NCBI GenBank assembly: GCA_949987565.1 | Contig: OX465102.1 | Span: 28,859,768 to 28,923,767 of the forward strand | Source of the DNA: Luidia sarsii | Taxonomy: Eukaryota; Echinodermata; Asteroidea; Paxillosida; Luidiidae | Direction: 5' to 3' | DNA length: 64,000 nt | In this document: positions 29,380 through 61,100 of the stretch, in pieces | How positions within the stretch are numbered: position 1 is the stretch's first letter | Layout: the number at the start of each line of letters is the position of its first letter | The notes under the pieces: model-generated | Seen by the model: the letters and a program-made list of their open reading frames with translations, nothing else | What the model was told of the DNA's origin: nothing | Database searches by the model: none | Translations under genes and position numbers: made by a program

Positions 29380-29600
29380 AGAAATCTTTGACTGGACGGG
29401 GACTTTCAACCTCTGGTTTTGTGTACGACTGCTTTTACCATCTGAGCTATCGGTTTTGTGAACCACTGCTTTTACCATCTGTGCTATCCAGTCCTTAGAC
29501 GGCGGCCTTCCCAAAATTAATAGTCAACTAGTCTTTGCCGGGTGTGGGGGCACCAGTCGGAAGCATTTTGATCATTAACTGCCGTGTATCTCCAGGGATC
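29380..29600 (-). repeat. SINE-B copy, minus strand
   Basis: GGACGGGGACTTTCAACCTC, a duplicated ACTGCTTTTACCATCTG segment, GCTATCCAGTCCTTAGACGG, then GGGTGTGGGGGCACCAGTC. Confidence 0.65.
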
Positions 29601-30438
29601 ACGCCCCATTTTCATTCAGAAGATTTCTTTGCTGTTTTCCAGACTTTCAAGAAGTCTTTCAAACTCTGTGAAAAAGGAGTAGAATTTTGAATAAAGTCTC
29701 CCCTTAAGACCACCTGCTTGGTATCCCTGAATTTTGATACACTAGGATTTTCTTTCCTTTTAATACAATTGATTGCTCTATTGCCCATCTTTAACTCGAC
29801 CATTTTAAAGATAGCAGTCTTTTTGAATCGGAATTCAATGAATTCTATGAATTGGAAAGAACAATTCTACAAACCTCAACCAAAGAGAGCCGTTTGACAG
29901 AAAGGATGCTAAGAAGAATCTTTGCATGCTGGATTCGGTACCCACACTGAGATTTTGTGTGTACACCTTGTGTCTTTCAGAAGAAATGTTGTTCTGCAAA
30001 GAACTGATGGATGAGATTGATCTTGATAACACGGCCAGATTACTCGCGATATACTGTCCTCGTAAAACGTCAGTCCCACTAAATTTTGAGATTTGCATTT
30101 TGGTAATTGTAGTCAGTAAGCAGTTGGCAAAATTTTTGTATATTACTTTTTATAGATTTTTCCACTCACCGGTTCTTCTGAAACCCGCACCTTTCCGGGT
30201 GTACCCACAAACCCCAACTTGCGTATTTTACCAGAAGTCAAACACGAATGGCCATTTTGTCAAGTTAAGAAACCACCAGACAGGTGGTCTAGTTTTTGGG
30301 AATGTTAACGGGACAAACACTGAAACTACTTTCTTACAAGTTTGAGGTCAAGGCTTAATTTTTCCAACCGTTCGAAAAGAAACAGTTTGGTCGAGAGGTT
30401 GTCTTTTCTGAGCTGCCATGACAGCGATGGTATCAGGC

Positions 30439-30444
30439 TTTATT
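30439..30444 (-). promoter_or_regulatory. Candidate polyadenylation signal of AIFM1
   Basis: AATAAA on the minus strand about 1.1 kb beyond the AIFM1 stop. No closer AATAAA was noticed. Distance makes it tentative. Confidence 0.25.
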
Positions 30445-30889
30445 TGCCAATACCACAACGACAAGATTTCACAAAATGTCTTTTCAAACCCAATCTGACG
30501 ACCCACCCATCCTACCATGAGGTTTCATAAAATGTGGACATGTTTTCATTTTTATATTTCAGTTGTTGATTCGTATTAATAAATCCTATAAAATCATGTT
30601 GCACAATCTATGATGTTCCTTTGATTTTTTTTTTTGAGTTATTTTTTTTTCTATTTTTTTTTGGGGGGTGGTTGGTTGGTTAGTAATTTCACTTACATGT
30701 ATAAAGCTTCTGTCCTCATGAAAATGGTCATGTCATTTCCATAACCTCTCCATTTGAACAATTTTCTGTTCAGAGTTTTGAAGAGTTTCCAGTATTTTTT
30801 TTCTCTTTATCTGTTTGAATTGTCTTTTTAATCAAACAGATGAGGGAAAAAAAACAGGCTGGGCCATGATCCGTGGAGATACGCAGTGG

Positions 30890-31065
30890 GTAATAATTGA
30901 ATGCTTCAAACTACATGTAACACCCCACCCTAGCCAAGACTAGCCGACAATCAAGGGAGGCCACCATCCAAGGCCTGGATAGCTCGGGTGGTAAGAGTGC
31001 TGGTGTGTTAAACCACAGGTCTCGGGGGTTCAAGTCCCAGTCCAGTCAAATTTTCTTTGCCAGTT
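30890..31065 (+). repeat. SINE-B copy, plus strand
   Basis: CTGGATAGCTCGGGTGGTAA (A box), GTTCAAGTCCCAGTCCAG (B box and 3' stem). CTGGA pairs with TCCAG as an acceptor-like stem. Confidence 0.7.
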
Positions 31066-31555
31066 AAAAAACCCAAATTTGTTCAGAAAGGAAATGTGTT
31101 ACACTCCTGCATGATTCATAGACAAAATTATCAAAAGTCTTTAACAAGGATAAAACAAAACTTTGGTTTTTGGACTTCTTTTTCTTCAGTTGCAAAAAGA
31201 GCTGTGCTGATGAAAAAAAATACATAAATGTGAAGGTAGATTATCATTGGGATAGAGAGAAAGAGAGAGAGAGAGAGAGGGAGAGGAGGGGGAGGGAGCT
31301 CCTGTGGTCATAAAAAACAATCCTTCCATTCTCAGCCATCATCATCTTTTTTCTTTTCTTTTTAAACGTCATCACTCAAGGTTCCTGACTAATTCCCTTT
31401 GAGAGGGCGTCCGATCACAAATCACATCGCACGACACCAGTATCATTGGTTTTTTCATTGCTCCCTGGCGCATGGCACTTTCCGCTGGGGGCCAATGACA
31501 TTGGATTTCATATGTCCTCATCATCGTTGGTTTGCCATCGCTGGTCTATACTCGG

Positions 31556-51452
<19,897 letters not shown>

Positions 51453-51544
51453 CTGCGGGAGAAAAAGGAGCAGGGATAAAAGGAGGAACGTCTTCCAGAT
51501 CTGATATTCCTATGGTAAACTATGTATGCTGGCAGGTCCAGGTA

Positions 51545-52150
51545 CGTGGTGGGGGTGTACCCCCAGAACTGTTGGGTTCTACGTCGTCCGCTGCTCTCCC
51601 GACCGGAACCCCACAGATAACTAGGCTTCATTTGGCCCAAGATTTCTAGCAAATGTGGTTTACATACCACGCACCTGTGTGCAACTGTCCATGTGGCAAA
51701 AATGTGTCGATCTCCCCCAAAAAAAGGGTCGAAAACCTCCCGGTTCGGTCGCAAGATCCAAACGGCAGCGCCACAACTGGCAGTCTGGTCCCCTGTACGT
51801 CTTTGCAGCTAGCCGCTATACCGTACCAGAGGGGACCAGACTGCCAGTTACGGAGCTGCCGTTTGAATCTTGCAACCGAACCCTTTAGGGGGGGAAATCG
51901 ACACATTTTCGCCACATGGACAGTTGCACACAGGTGCTTGGTATGTAAATCACATTTGCTAGAAATCTTGGGCCAAATGAAGCAGTATTTTATGAGTTAT
52001 GCTGAACCTGCTGATCCCTATGCCACAACACTTGTGAACGTTACACAGAAGCCTATGGGAAAAATCCCTAGTTATCTGTGGCGTGGGGTTCCGGTTGGGA
52101 GAGCAGTGGACGACGTAGAACCCCACAGTTTTGGGGGTAGTGGGGGTGTA
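51545..52150. mobile_element. ~600-bp palindromic element
   Basis: The left arm (51545-51800) is matched in reverse by the right arm (51830-52150): CCAAGATTTCTAGCAAATGT / ACATTTGCTAGAAATCTTGG, and GGTTCTACGTCGTCCGCTGC / GCAGTGGACGACGTAGAACC with one mismatch. The right arm carries an ~80-base extra segment (about 51987-52065). Confidence 0.78.
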
Positions 52151-52639
52151 CTCCTGTAGGCCTACTGTGATGTCATTGATTTGCATACACCGGTTCAGTT
52201 TCGAATCAAAGATGGCCGCCTTTCGGCTCGTCAATTTCACGGCTATTTTAGGTGTAAAATCTGGGGTTTTCGGTCGGGGGTAGTCGAAAAACCGTTGGTG
52301 GTCTGCGGAAGCGTGTGCGCGCGCGGTGCGATGTCCCGTACGTTGCTTTGCACTGCTCAACGCGTGCAAGCTCGCGCGCACACTTTCGCAGACCACTCCG
52401 CACCCGGACCTGGTGAGGTCATCCAATTTCAAATCCAAGATGGCCACTCCAACTCGGCTCGTCGACCCGTTCTCGGTCAACTGAGGGGAATTGCCTCCAT
52501 ATCCCCAAACGTGAGTAAACAAAATTACCAGTATTGGAATCTGTAATTCTCACTGAATCCTCAATGGGCGCGTGGGACGGTTTTACGGGTGCTTTTGGGG
52601 GGTAAATCTGGGGATTTCGGTCGGGGGTATTTTTCAACA

Positions 52640-52820
52640 CAGTGGCTGTTGTTACGGCAGTCGTCCGTATGGTTCCCTGACTTCACAGTATTTGTCAGGA
52701 TGTTTAGCTCTTGGAACCAGACTATCAGCTAATATAGACTGGTTCAACCAGCCTGCAATGCTGACGAAATACGATCAAGTCAGGGAACCACACGGACGAC
52801 TGCCGTAACAACAGCCACTG
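52640..52820. mobile_element. 181-bp MITE, copy 1
   Basis: CAGTGGCTGTTGTTACGGCA ... TGCCGTAACAACAGCCACTG, nearly perfect ~42-base inverted ends. Confidence 0.82.
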
Positions 52821-53674
52821 CGATTTTTCAAAGATGACATTACCACAATGCATAGCCACGATCCTTGGACCCTAGTCACCCGTCCCTCAAAATTTGATAA
52901 AAAAAGGGTGACTTGTCAGGTCAAAACTTTAACTGTTACTCGGACTACAACAAGTACAACTACAAGTACAAGTACAAGGCCGCTTATCTGTTACGGTCAG
53001 GAAATGCCTCGCGGGTAATGACCGCCTGCTGTTTTTCAGCTTGCGGTACCAGACTGTGGATCTTTGAAGTCCTGCTCGATGTAACTCCTTCTCTCCTTAT
53101 TCCTCCATCAGTCCATGTCCATGGTTTCACAACATCTCGGCTCGAGAATGGAGAAGTTTGCAAATTGTTTTAGACTGACTTACCATCTTTCAATTCATTT
53201 TTCTTGACGACCGTGGAAAAATTCGTCCTCACGGACGCGCAGCCCTGAAGCACTGATCTGCACTTGTACATTTTCAGGCCCAAATCATACGATTACGAAG
53301 CCAGCAACGGCAAAAAAGGTGATTTTTTGGGGGGGGGTTGAAATCGCCTGCTGACAATCGTGTTGCTCTACGCTCGCCCACACACAACGAGCAAGTACCG
53401 GCACATTATAGTCGGGTGACCAGGTATTCCCTTCCTTGAATCACAGTGCGCAGTGCTCTGGGAATCAGACCATCTCACGCTGTGATTATAGCGCCCTCTA
53501 TTGACTGGTCATAGTGGGAATGATGAGGATGACGAGGGTGAACTGAATAATCACTATTATCATCGAAAATTTAAGTACTGTACTTGATTCACGTGTAAGA
53601 AAAATTGGTCTTAGTCGTCCCCAATTATGCCACACACATTTTCTGTGATTTTTGCACAGACATAAAAAATTACG

Positions 53675-53855
53675 TAGTGGCTGTATTTACGGCAGTCGTC
53701 CATTTGGTTCCCTGACGTATTTAATTGTATACGACAGGATGTTTATCTCTTGAAACCAGACTATTAACGAATAGTCTGGTTCAACCAGCCTGCAATGCTG
53801 ACGAATACTTTCAAGTGAAGGAACCATACGAACGACTGCCGTATCAATAGCCACT
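53675..53855. mobile_element. 181-bp MITE, copy 2
   Basis: AGTGGCTGTATTTACGGCAG ... ATAGCCACT, same length and interior (GGTTCAACCAGCCTGCAATG) as 52640-52820. Confidence 0.82.
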
Positions 53856-54169
53856 GCGAAAATCATAACCTATGGATTTTCGCAACCCACCACTTTTGGT
53901 GTTTGCCGCCCTCTAGAGTTAAGCCCCACACAATGATTAGAAAACATTAAAACAATAAAAGACCAAAGTACAATGTACATGACCATAAAATGTGAGACCG
54001 AAAAAGACCGACTCAGAATATCCTCACTTAGCCGATTTTGTTTTGTAACAGAGGTATTTTTTTCTGTAAGTTAAATCACATTTCTCTGCTATTTTCCTTT
54101 TGGTATTGAATGTTTGAGAGTATTTACTATGTAAAATCCTGCCGGGACACTGTATCGGAAGTCCGAGAA

Positions 54170-55240
54170 AGTGGAACTAGCTTCATTGTCCGAGTAACTT
54201 TTACTCAAAACGGGCATTTTATTGCTACTATTCTTACTCGTCTGTCGTGCGCTTGACTGTATATTGGAACTCGAGTCAACTCGTACTCGTAGTACGAGCC
54301 ATGCAAACTCGTGCCCAACCAACTCGTGCCCGCGCCAACTCGTACCCGCACCAACTCGTGCTCGTGATTAAGTTTGCTATTAAAATTAATAAATTATTTT
54401 AAAGTCAAACAATTAAAGGAAAACTGACTGGGAACGTTTTTAACCATTTTTTAAACATGTCAAATTTTTCTTAAAAAAAAAAAAATTATTTTGTTTGCTC
54501 CTTGGTTGTTAAAAAAAATTAAAATGTGTCCATTTTGTAATAATTTTGTCCAAGTGACACCTACGGTAATTTTGACCACACACCCGTGCGGACGCACTTA
54601 TAAGAGGCAACATTAAAGTATTGGTATTCTATTGTTGCTGATGGAGTTGCATTGCATTCGTGCACTGAACAAAGCCCACGGTGTGGCAGTGTTAGCGGTG
54701 ACATGAAACACCTTTTTTTCAATTTTTCAATTTCACAAACTAACAACACAGCGATACAAATTACCCAACCGAAAATTCCCCCATATTGGATCCCCTATAA
54801 TAATAACTGGACACATCACAAAGGTTTGTTAGAATTCAAGTCAACTCGTTCTCCGTGCATTATTTTATGTTAGCACGAGTTGGCACGGGTACGAGTTGGC
54901 GCGGGTACGAGTTGGCACGGGTACGAGTTGACACGGGTACGAGTTGACCAAAATGGGCACGAGTTGGTCAGAGTACGAGTTGGTTTTGGTACGAGTTGAC
55001 CTGTTTCCGTATATTGTAATCATAATCTTGGTAGGCCAAGGCTAGAATCTTTACTATTTAAAGCTGTTTCCATTTTCCAAGCTTCTTGGATTAATCTGTC
55101 ACACAAAGTATTACTTTCGTTGAAACTCGGGTCTGAAGAGTGATAACTGATATATCATAATTGATAATGATAGAGATTAGGAGGCTAATTTAGGGAATTT
55201 TTTTGGGGGGCACAAACTAACAAAGTTCTGCAGAAAACCC
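54170..55240. repeat. Duplicated segment, copy 2, split by an insertion
   Basis: 54170-54266 and 55009-55240 together match 50939-51245. The interruption is the element at 54267-55008. Confidence 0.8.
54267..55008. mobile_element. 742-bp non-autonomous element with arrayed CAACTCGT inverted ends
   Basis: Flanked by GTATATTG at 54259-54266 and 55009-55016 (8-bp target duplication). The left end has several CAACTCGTnCCC units and the right end has several GGnACGAGTTG units in inverted order. The 8-bp duplication fits the hAT group. No coding gene inside. Confidence 0.85.
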
Positions 55241-55403
55241 GCCACTCACCTCTGCACTGAACACGTAGGTTGCACACACAAGTGACAAGGGGAAGAGCTT
55301 CACGTACGATGTAGTGGCGGGGTATTCACCATGCAATGTATTCAGATTTTTTTAAATATTATTTTCAATTTTATATTATTATTTTTGTTATTATTTTTAT
55401 TAT

Positions 55404-55931
55404 AATTATTATTGTCACCAGGACCCGGCGATGGCATTCTTCCAGCAAATGCTATTCTGCCGGTCTCTTACTCTGATTAGCCAATTAATTTTGTCATCGC
55501 GTGTTGCCGGCTCTCTTGCCCGAAAGATCGCTCTAATTGTTGCAGATTGTATTATTATGTATTCAGCCAAAGCAGACTAAAGGAAAATGGTTTCAACGCA
55601 ACCCATTGCATCTCCTCCTTTGCATTGTCTGCACATAATCTAGGAGGGGGAGTGTAACGGGAATTACCATTATCCACTATTGGTTGCCTGTAATTCTTTA
55701 TTTGTCTGTTCGGGGCCTCCTTCCTTTTTGAAATGCATGATGGGATAGGTGAGGCAGAATCAAGATGGCCAAGTATGAAGAAGTTTAATCAATTTGATTG
55801 AACACGTTGATTGCCAAATAAACACTCACATCCGGATTTCCTGTCTCAGTGTCTGTCAATCGACAGAATCGGCGTAAAAAACCGGCAGAATAGCATTTGC
55901 GGGAAGAATGTCATAACTGGGTAAATAATTT
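55404..55931. mobile_element. ~530-bp inverted-repeat element
   Basis: GGCATTCTTCCAGCAAATGC / GCATTTGCGGGAAGAATG and TATTCTGCCGGT / ACCGGCAGAATA pair at the two ends. Related in motif to 15887-16086. Confidence 0.65.
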
Positions 55932-56059
55932 CACTACCGGTAGTTGCCTTACATGTATTAAAGACACTGGGGCATAGATCGTTTCTTTATGCAGCCCCTG
56001 AAATATGGAACAAGTTGCCCGCTGAAATCCAACAATCTCAGTCTATTACTATTTTTAAG

Positions 56060-56665
56060 TCTTAAAATTTAGTGGGCCTGACGTTTCGATCCTAGCAGGA
56101 CCTCTCTCAAAGGCAGAGTGACAAGGACAAAACAGATACATCCACAGACGCTTCATCCACATTTTCTCACGACTAAGACGGACAGCATTACTACGGTGAG
56201 AAAATGTGGATGAAGCGTCTTCGGACTATTCAACCACATGGTCTCAACATCCAGGAGGGTAATGACTAACACCATGCAGCTTTCTGATAATCCTTCTTTT
56301 GTGTTCAGTCCTTCACACTTCTCTCTTTGATCATTCCCCCTCTTGTCACTAATCCCTACCCTACTCCTTGCCCTTCTCTTTGATCTTTCCCCCTCCTCTC
56401 ACTAATCCCTACCCTACCTCTTGCCCTTCCCTTTGATCTCTCCCTACCAGCTTCACTCTATGTCCTTTGTTTCTCATCCGTGTCCTATTCACTCTCTCCC
56501 CCCTTCCATCGTGTACATGTATCTGTTTTGTCCTTGTCACTCTGTGTTTGAGAAAGGTCCTGCTAGGATCGAAACATCAGGCCCACTAAATTTTAAGATT
56601 TACATTTTGGTAATTTTAGTCAGTAAGCAGTTTGCAACATTTTTGTATATATATCATTTTTAAGT
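56060..56665. mobile_element. PLE family B, inverted composite
   Basis: A minus tail (56060-56145), a minus fragment of the GIY-YIG end (56150-56193), then a plus copy from GGTGAGAAAATGTGGATGAA through the full pyrimidine tail and hammerhead-like motif to 56665. Confidence 0.85.
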
Positions 56666-57359
56666 GCAAAATAAAGACTTATCTTTTTAAATTGGCTTTT
56701 AACTAAGTAATTGTTTACTCTTAAATCTTGCTCGCAAATTTAAATAATTCCCACATTATTATTTTGGTTCTCTTTCTGTTATTGTTTTCACTTGGTGCAT
56801 TTGTGGGGAGGTTTTTTATTGGGTTAATATATTATTGTTTAGTTAAGTCATTTTGAGATAAATTTGTAAATGAAATTTGATTGTTTTTATGTAATGAGCG
56901 TACGATCATTTTCATGAAGACCGCGCAATATAGATGTCAATTGATTATTTATTTATTATTACTACAATTCCATTCCATATAAGAAAGACTAAAATGTGTT
57001 TGCCCCTAAAAGCTACTGTTATGAATTGGTTTGTTTTTCTTCTTATCAACACTCAACAGATGGACGTTGCGCACACTGTTGCAATCAAAGGCCTCTAACG
57101 CACTGTTCTTCTAACGCTGGCAAGACAAGTCATCAAGCTTTTTAATTTGTGAGTCTCCAATGCTAGTCAAAGGTCACACTTGTATTTTAGATTCAATAAT
57201 AATTTCGTTCCCCAATTATCTTAGACTAAGGCAGTGAGCGGTAAGGAACTTTTTAAGAAACCACGGCTTGGACTCTGGCTTGGGGTCTGTGTGACCAGTC
57301 GACCTAGTTACTAAGTTAGATCACCTTTCCCCTGTACTTTGTCAAACTTCTCAAAATAT

Positions 57360-57560
57360 TGAAGTTAATACAACAAAACTGTTGCAAACTGCTCACTGTC
57401 TAAAAAGACCTTCAATACATAAATCTCAGAAGTTAGAGGGCCTGACGTTTCGATCCGAGCAGGACCTTTCTCAAAGGCAAAGGGATTACGTGGATTTGCC
57501 TTTGAGAAAGGTCCTCCTTGAATCGAAACATCAGGCCCTCTAACTTTTGAGATTTATCCA
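57360..57560. repeat. Head-to-head PLE family B-like tails
   Basis: GTTAGAGGGCCTGACG ... CATCAGGCCCTCTAAC with TTTCTCAAAGGCAA / TTGCCTTTGAGAAA at the centre. Confidence 0.8.
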
Positions 57561-57710
57561 AATTTATTCAAATTGGCAAGCGGTAATATATTTTATGTAC
57601 ACGAGCGTCATGTATCCAAGACTCAAAACAGTATCACTACGTTAATTCACACATTGAGCAATGCAGTATCACGAGGAACCTCTCAAGTCATGAGTCAAGT
57701 CATGAGTCAA

Positions 57711-58097
57711 GTCCCAGGCCCAGGCCCAGGCCCAGGCCCAGGCCCAGGCCCAGGCCCAGGCTGAGGCTGAGGCTCAGGCCCAGGCTCAGGCCCAGGCCCA
57801 GGCCCAGGCTCATGCCCAGGCCCAGGCTCAGACTCAGGTTCAGGTTCAGGCCCAGGCCAAGGCCAAGGCCCAGGCCCAGGCCCAGGCTCAGGCCCAGGCC
57901 CAGGCCCAGGCTCAGGCCCAGTCCCAGGCATAGGCCCAGGCCCAGGCCCAGGCTCAGGCCCAGGCCCAGGCCTATGCCCAGTCCCAGGCCTAGGCTCAGG
58001 CCCAGGCCCAGGCTCAGGCCCAGGCTCAGGCCCAGGCCCAGACCCAGTCCCAGGCCCAGGCTCAGGCCCAGGCTCAGGCCCAGGCCCAGGCCCAGGC
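57711..58097 (+). repeat. CAGGCC hexamer array before the NOCT exon
   Basis: About 64 units of CAGGCC with CAGGCT variants. In the frame of the NOCT exon it reads Gln-Ala repeats that stay open from 57994 into the exon, with TAG at 57931 and 57991. Whether any of it is exonic is unknown; a branch point and acceptor after the array argue against it. Confidence 0.93.
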
Positions 58098-58160
58098 TAT
58101 TAAATATAACACTTTAAAGCGAGCGCCTACTGACCCTCTGCATTGGTTGAACCTGTACAG

Positions 58161-61100
58161 TGTTATGGGCCGGACGACCTCTCCGGACAGGATGACTAGC
58201 CCAGCCTTCCTGCAGGCCTCTGGTAAAACCACCAGTCAGAAGCTGCTGCAGCAGTGCCTTGACTACCAGAAGGACAAGCCTGGACTCCTGAAGAGGAGCT
58301 TCCACCAGGTGGTGTCCGGGGAGACCTCGCCGCCCCCGAGGGGACCAGGGGAGAGCAGGGACGACGTCATCAGGGTCATGCAGTGGAATGTCCTGGCCGA
58401 TGGTGAGCCATGAATCCAAACAAAATGTCAAGACTGAGTCTGAGTCTGAGTCCAAGTCACAAGTCACTTAGTTTGAGTCCTAGTCTGACTCACAAGTCAC
58501 CCGGGTCGAGTCCTAGTCTGACTCACAAGTCACCCAGGTCGTGTCCTAGTCTGACTCACAAGTCACCCAGGTCGAGTGCTAGTCTGACTCGCAAGTCACC
58601 CAGGTTGAGTCCTAGTCTGACTCACAAGTCACCCAGGTCGTGTCCTAGTCTGACCCACAAGTCACCCAGTTTGTGTCCTAGTCTGACTCGCAAGTAACCC
58701 AGGTCATGTCCTAGTCTGACTCGCAAGTCACCCAGGTCGTGTCCTAGTCTGACCCACAAGTCACCCAGATTGTGTCCTAGTCTGACTCGCAAGTCACCCA
58801 GGTCGTGTCCTAGTCTGACTCGCAAGTCACCCAGGTCGTGTCCTAGTCTGACTCGCAAGTCACCCAGGTCGTGTCCTAGTCTGACTCTTAAGTCACACAG
58901 GTTGTGTCCTATTCTGACTCACAAGTCACCCAGGTTGTGTCCCAGTCCGACTCACAAGTCACCCAGTTTTGAGTCCTAGTCTGACTCACAAGTCACCCAA
59001 GTCGTGTCCTAGTCTGACTCTCAAGTCACCCAGGTTGTGTCCTAGTCTGACTCACAAGTCACCCAGGTCGTGTCCTAGTCTGACTCACAAGTCGCCCAGG
59101 TCGTGTCCTAGTCTGACTCGCAAGTCACTTAGGTCGAGTCCTAGACTGACTTACAAGTCACCCAGGTCGAGTCCTAGACTGACTCACAAGTCACCCAGGT
59201 CGAGTCCTAGTCTGACTATCAAGTCACCCAGGTTGTGTCCTACATGTAGTCTGACTCTCAAGTCACCCAGGTTGTGTCCTAGTCTGACTCACAAGTCACC
59301 CAGGTCGTGTCCTAGTCTGACTCACAAGTCGCCCAGGTCGTGTCCTAGTCTGACTCACAAGTCACCCAGGTCGTGTCCTAGTCTGACTCACAAGTCACCC
59401 AGGTCGAGTCCTAGTCTGACTCACAAGTCACCCAGGTCGAGTCCTAGTCTGACTCACAAGTTACCCAGGTTGAGTCCTAGTCTGACTCTCAAGTCACTCA
59501 GGTTGTGTCCTAGACTGACTTACAAGTCACCCAGGTCGAGTCCTAGACTGACTCACAAGTCACCCAGGTCGAGTCCTAGTCTGACTCACAAGTCACCCAG
59601 GTCGAGTCCTAGTCTGACTATCAAGTCACCCAGGTCGTGTCCTAGTCTGACTCTCAAGTCACCCAGGTTGTGTCCTAGTCTGACTCACAAGTCACCCAGG
59701 TCATGTCCTAGTCTGACTCACAAGTCACCCAGGTCGAGTCCTAGTCTGACTCACAAGTCACCCAGGTCGAGTCCTAGGCTGACTCACTGGTCACCCAGGT
59801 AGTGTCCTAGTCTGACTCACAAGTCACCCAGGTCGAGTCCTAGTCTGACTTACAAGTCACCCAGGTCGAGTCCTAGTCTGACTATCAAGTCACCCAGGTC
59901 GAGTCCTAGTCTGACTCACAAGTCACCCAGGTCGAGTCCTAGTCTGACTTACAAGTCACCCAGGTCGAGTCCTAGTCTGACTCACAAGTTACCCAGGTCG
60001 AGTCCTAGTCTGACTCACAAGTCACCCAGGTCGAGTCCTAGTCTGACTTACAAGTCACCCAGGTCGAGTCCTAGTCTGACTCACAAGTTACCCAGGTCGA
60101 GTCCTAGTCTGACTCACAAGTCACCCAGGTCGAGTCCTAGTCTGACTCACAAGTCACCCAGGTCGAGTCCTAGTCTGACTCACAAGTCACCCAGGTTGAG
60201 TCCTAGTCTGACTCGCAAGTCACCCAGTTTTGAGTCCTAGTCTGACTCACAAGTCACCCAAGTCGTGTCCTAGTCTGACTCACAAGTCACCCAGGTTGAG
60301 TCCTAGTCTGACTCGCAAGTCACCCAGGTCAAGTTCCATGGCAACTTCATTTCCCCGTTTCAACCACACGGCCTCATAGGTTTCATAGAATGTTCACATC
60401 GGTGAGAGTGTAATTCAAATAGGGAGGTTAGCGCTGCATGCCAAGTGCCTTGCCCGATTGCCTGTTGAACAAAACTACAGGCTGCAAGATTCTTGTGCAG
60501 ACATCTTTACCCACTTGGCCACTGAGCTGGTTGAGGTCTTGTGGTGCGGTGGATTTGACCCTGTACATTTGTAGGTACCACAGTCATAGTAGGTACCACA
60601 GTGTTTTTTTTTTAAATGTTTTTGGAAGGGCAACCCTGAATTGAATGACATTCTCCTTGACGCAAAAAACACAGTAGCCACTGCTGTGTAGATTCAAATC
60701 CACCAAATGACCTCCACCAGCTCAGTTGTCAAGCGGTTAAGTGCACCAGAAACTAGGGGTTGTGGATGCGATTCTCACCCGAACTGCCTACAGGTATTCT
60801 GTTTCAGTAGGCATCTGGGTAGTGCACTGACCATACAGTGTTTATGAAACGTCGAACAGGGCAAACCTACATTGATTACATTCTCCTTGATGTTACAAAC
60901 AAAATCATGGTGTTTTTTTTTTGTGGCTCTGGATGCTCTTCTCCCAGCCTTGAGCAGCGGCGCGGACAACTTTGTCAAGTGCCCCAACGAGGTGCTGGAG
61001 TGGGGCCGGCGGCAGGTGAGCTGCCTGCAGGAGATCCTGCGCTACGACCCGGACGTGGTGCTCCTGCAGGAGGTGGACCACTACCAGGACTTCTACCGGC

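Larger units (their letters stand above)
27877..31555. other. PPME1-AIFM1 intergenic region (genes point toward each other)
   Basis: No further gene recognised. It contains PLE B remnants (28590-28640, 30055-30150), two SINE-B copies (29380-29600 minus, 30890-31060 plus) and short A/T runs. The ORFs here lack any recognisable domain. Confidence 0.7.
51453..58160. other. Region upstream of AIFM1 and of the NOCT exon
   Basis: The first exons of AIFM1 (minus) and NOCT (plus) should lie here or, for NOCT, within 57561-57710, but none could be assigned. The region is full of inverted-repeat elements (51545-52150, 52640-52820, 53675-53855, 54267-55008, 55404-55931) and PLE tails. 56670-57350 shows nothing recognisable. 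Confidence 0.6.

Noticed and set aside
52215..52290. Plus-strand ATG in an AAGATGGCCGCC context as a gene start
   Set aside because: The frame ends after about 25 codons and the segment is part of a repeat-like, partly palindromic block.
55252..55330. Possible AIFM1 first exon (minus strand, donor GAG|GTGAGT)
   Set aside because: No ATG in a frame whose phase fits the one base needed by exon 51319-51452; kept unassigned.
57994..58160. Gln-Ala extension of nocturnin encoded by the CAGGCC array
   Set aside because: The frame is open, but a consensus branch point (58128-58134) and CAG acceptor (58160) after the array make it intronic.
58969..59802. 277-residue ORF of SPRSCPSLTHK repeats
   Set aside because: Produced by the 33-bp minisatellite inside the NOCT intron; no start context, no domain, and other stretches of the same array are broken.
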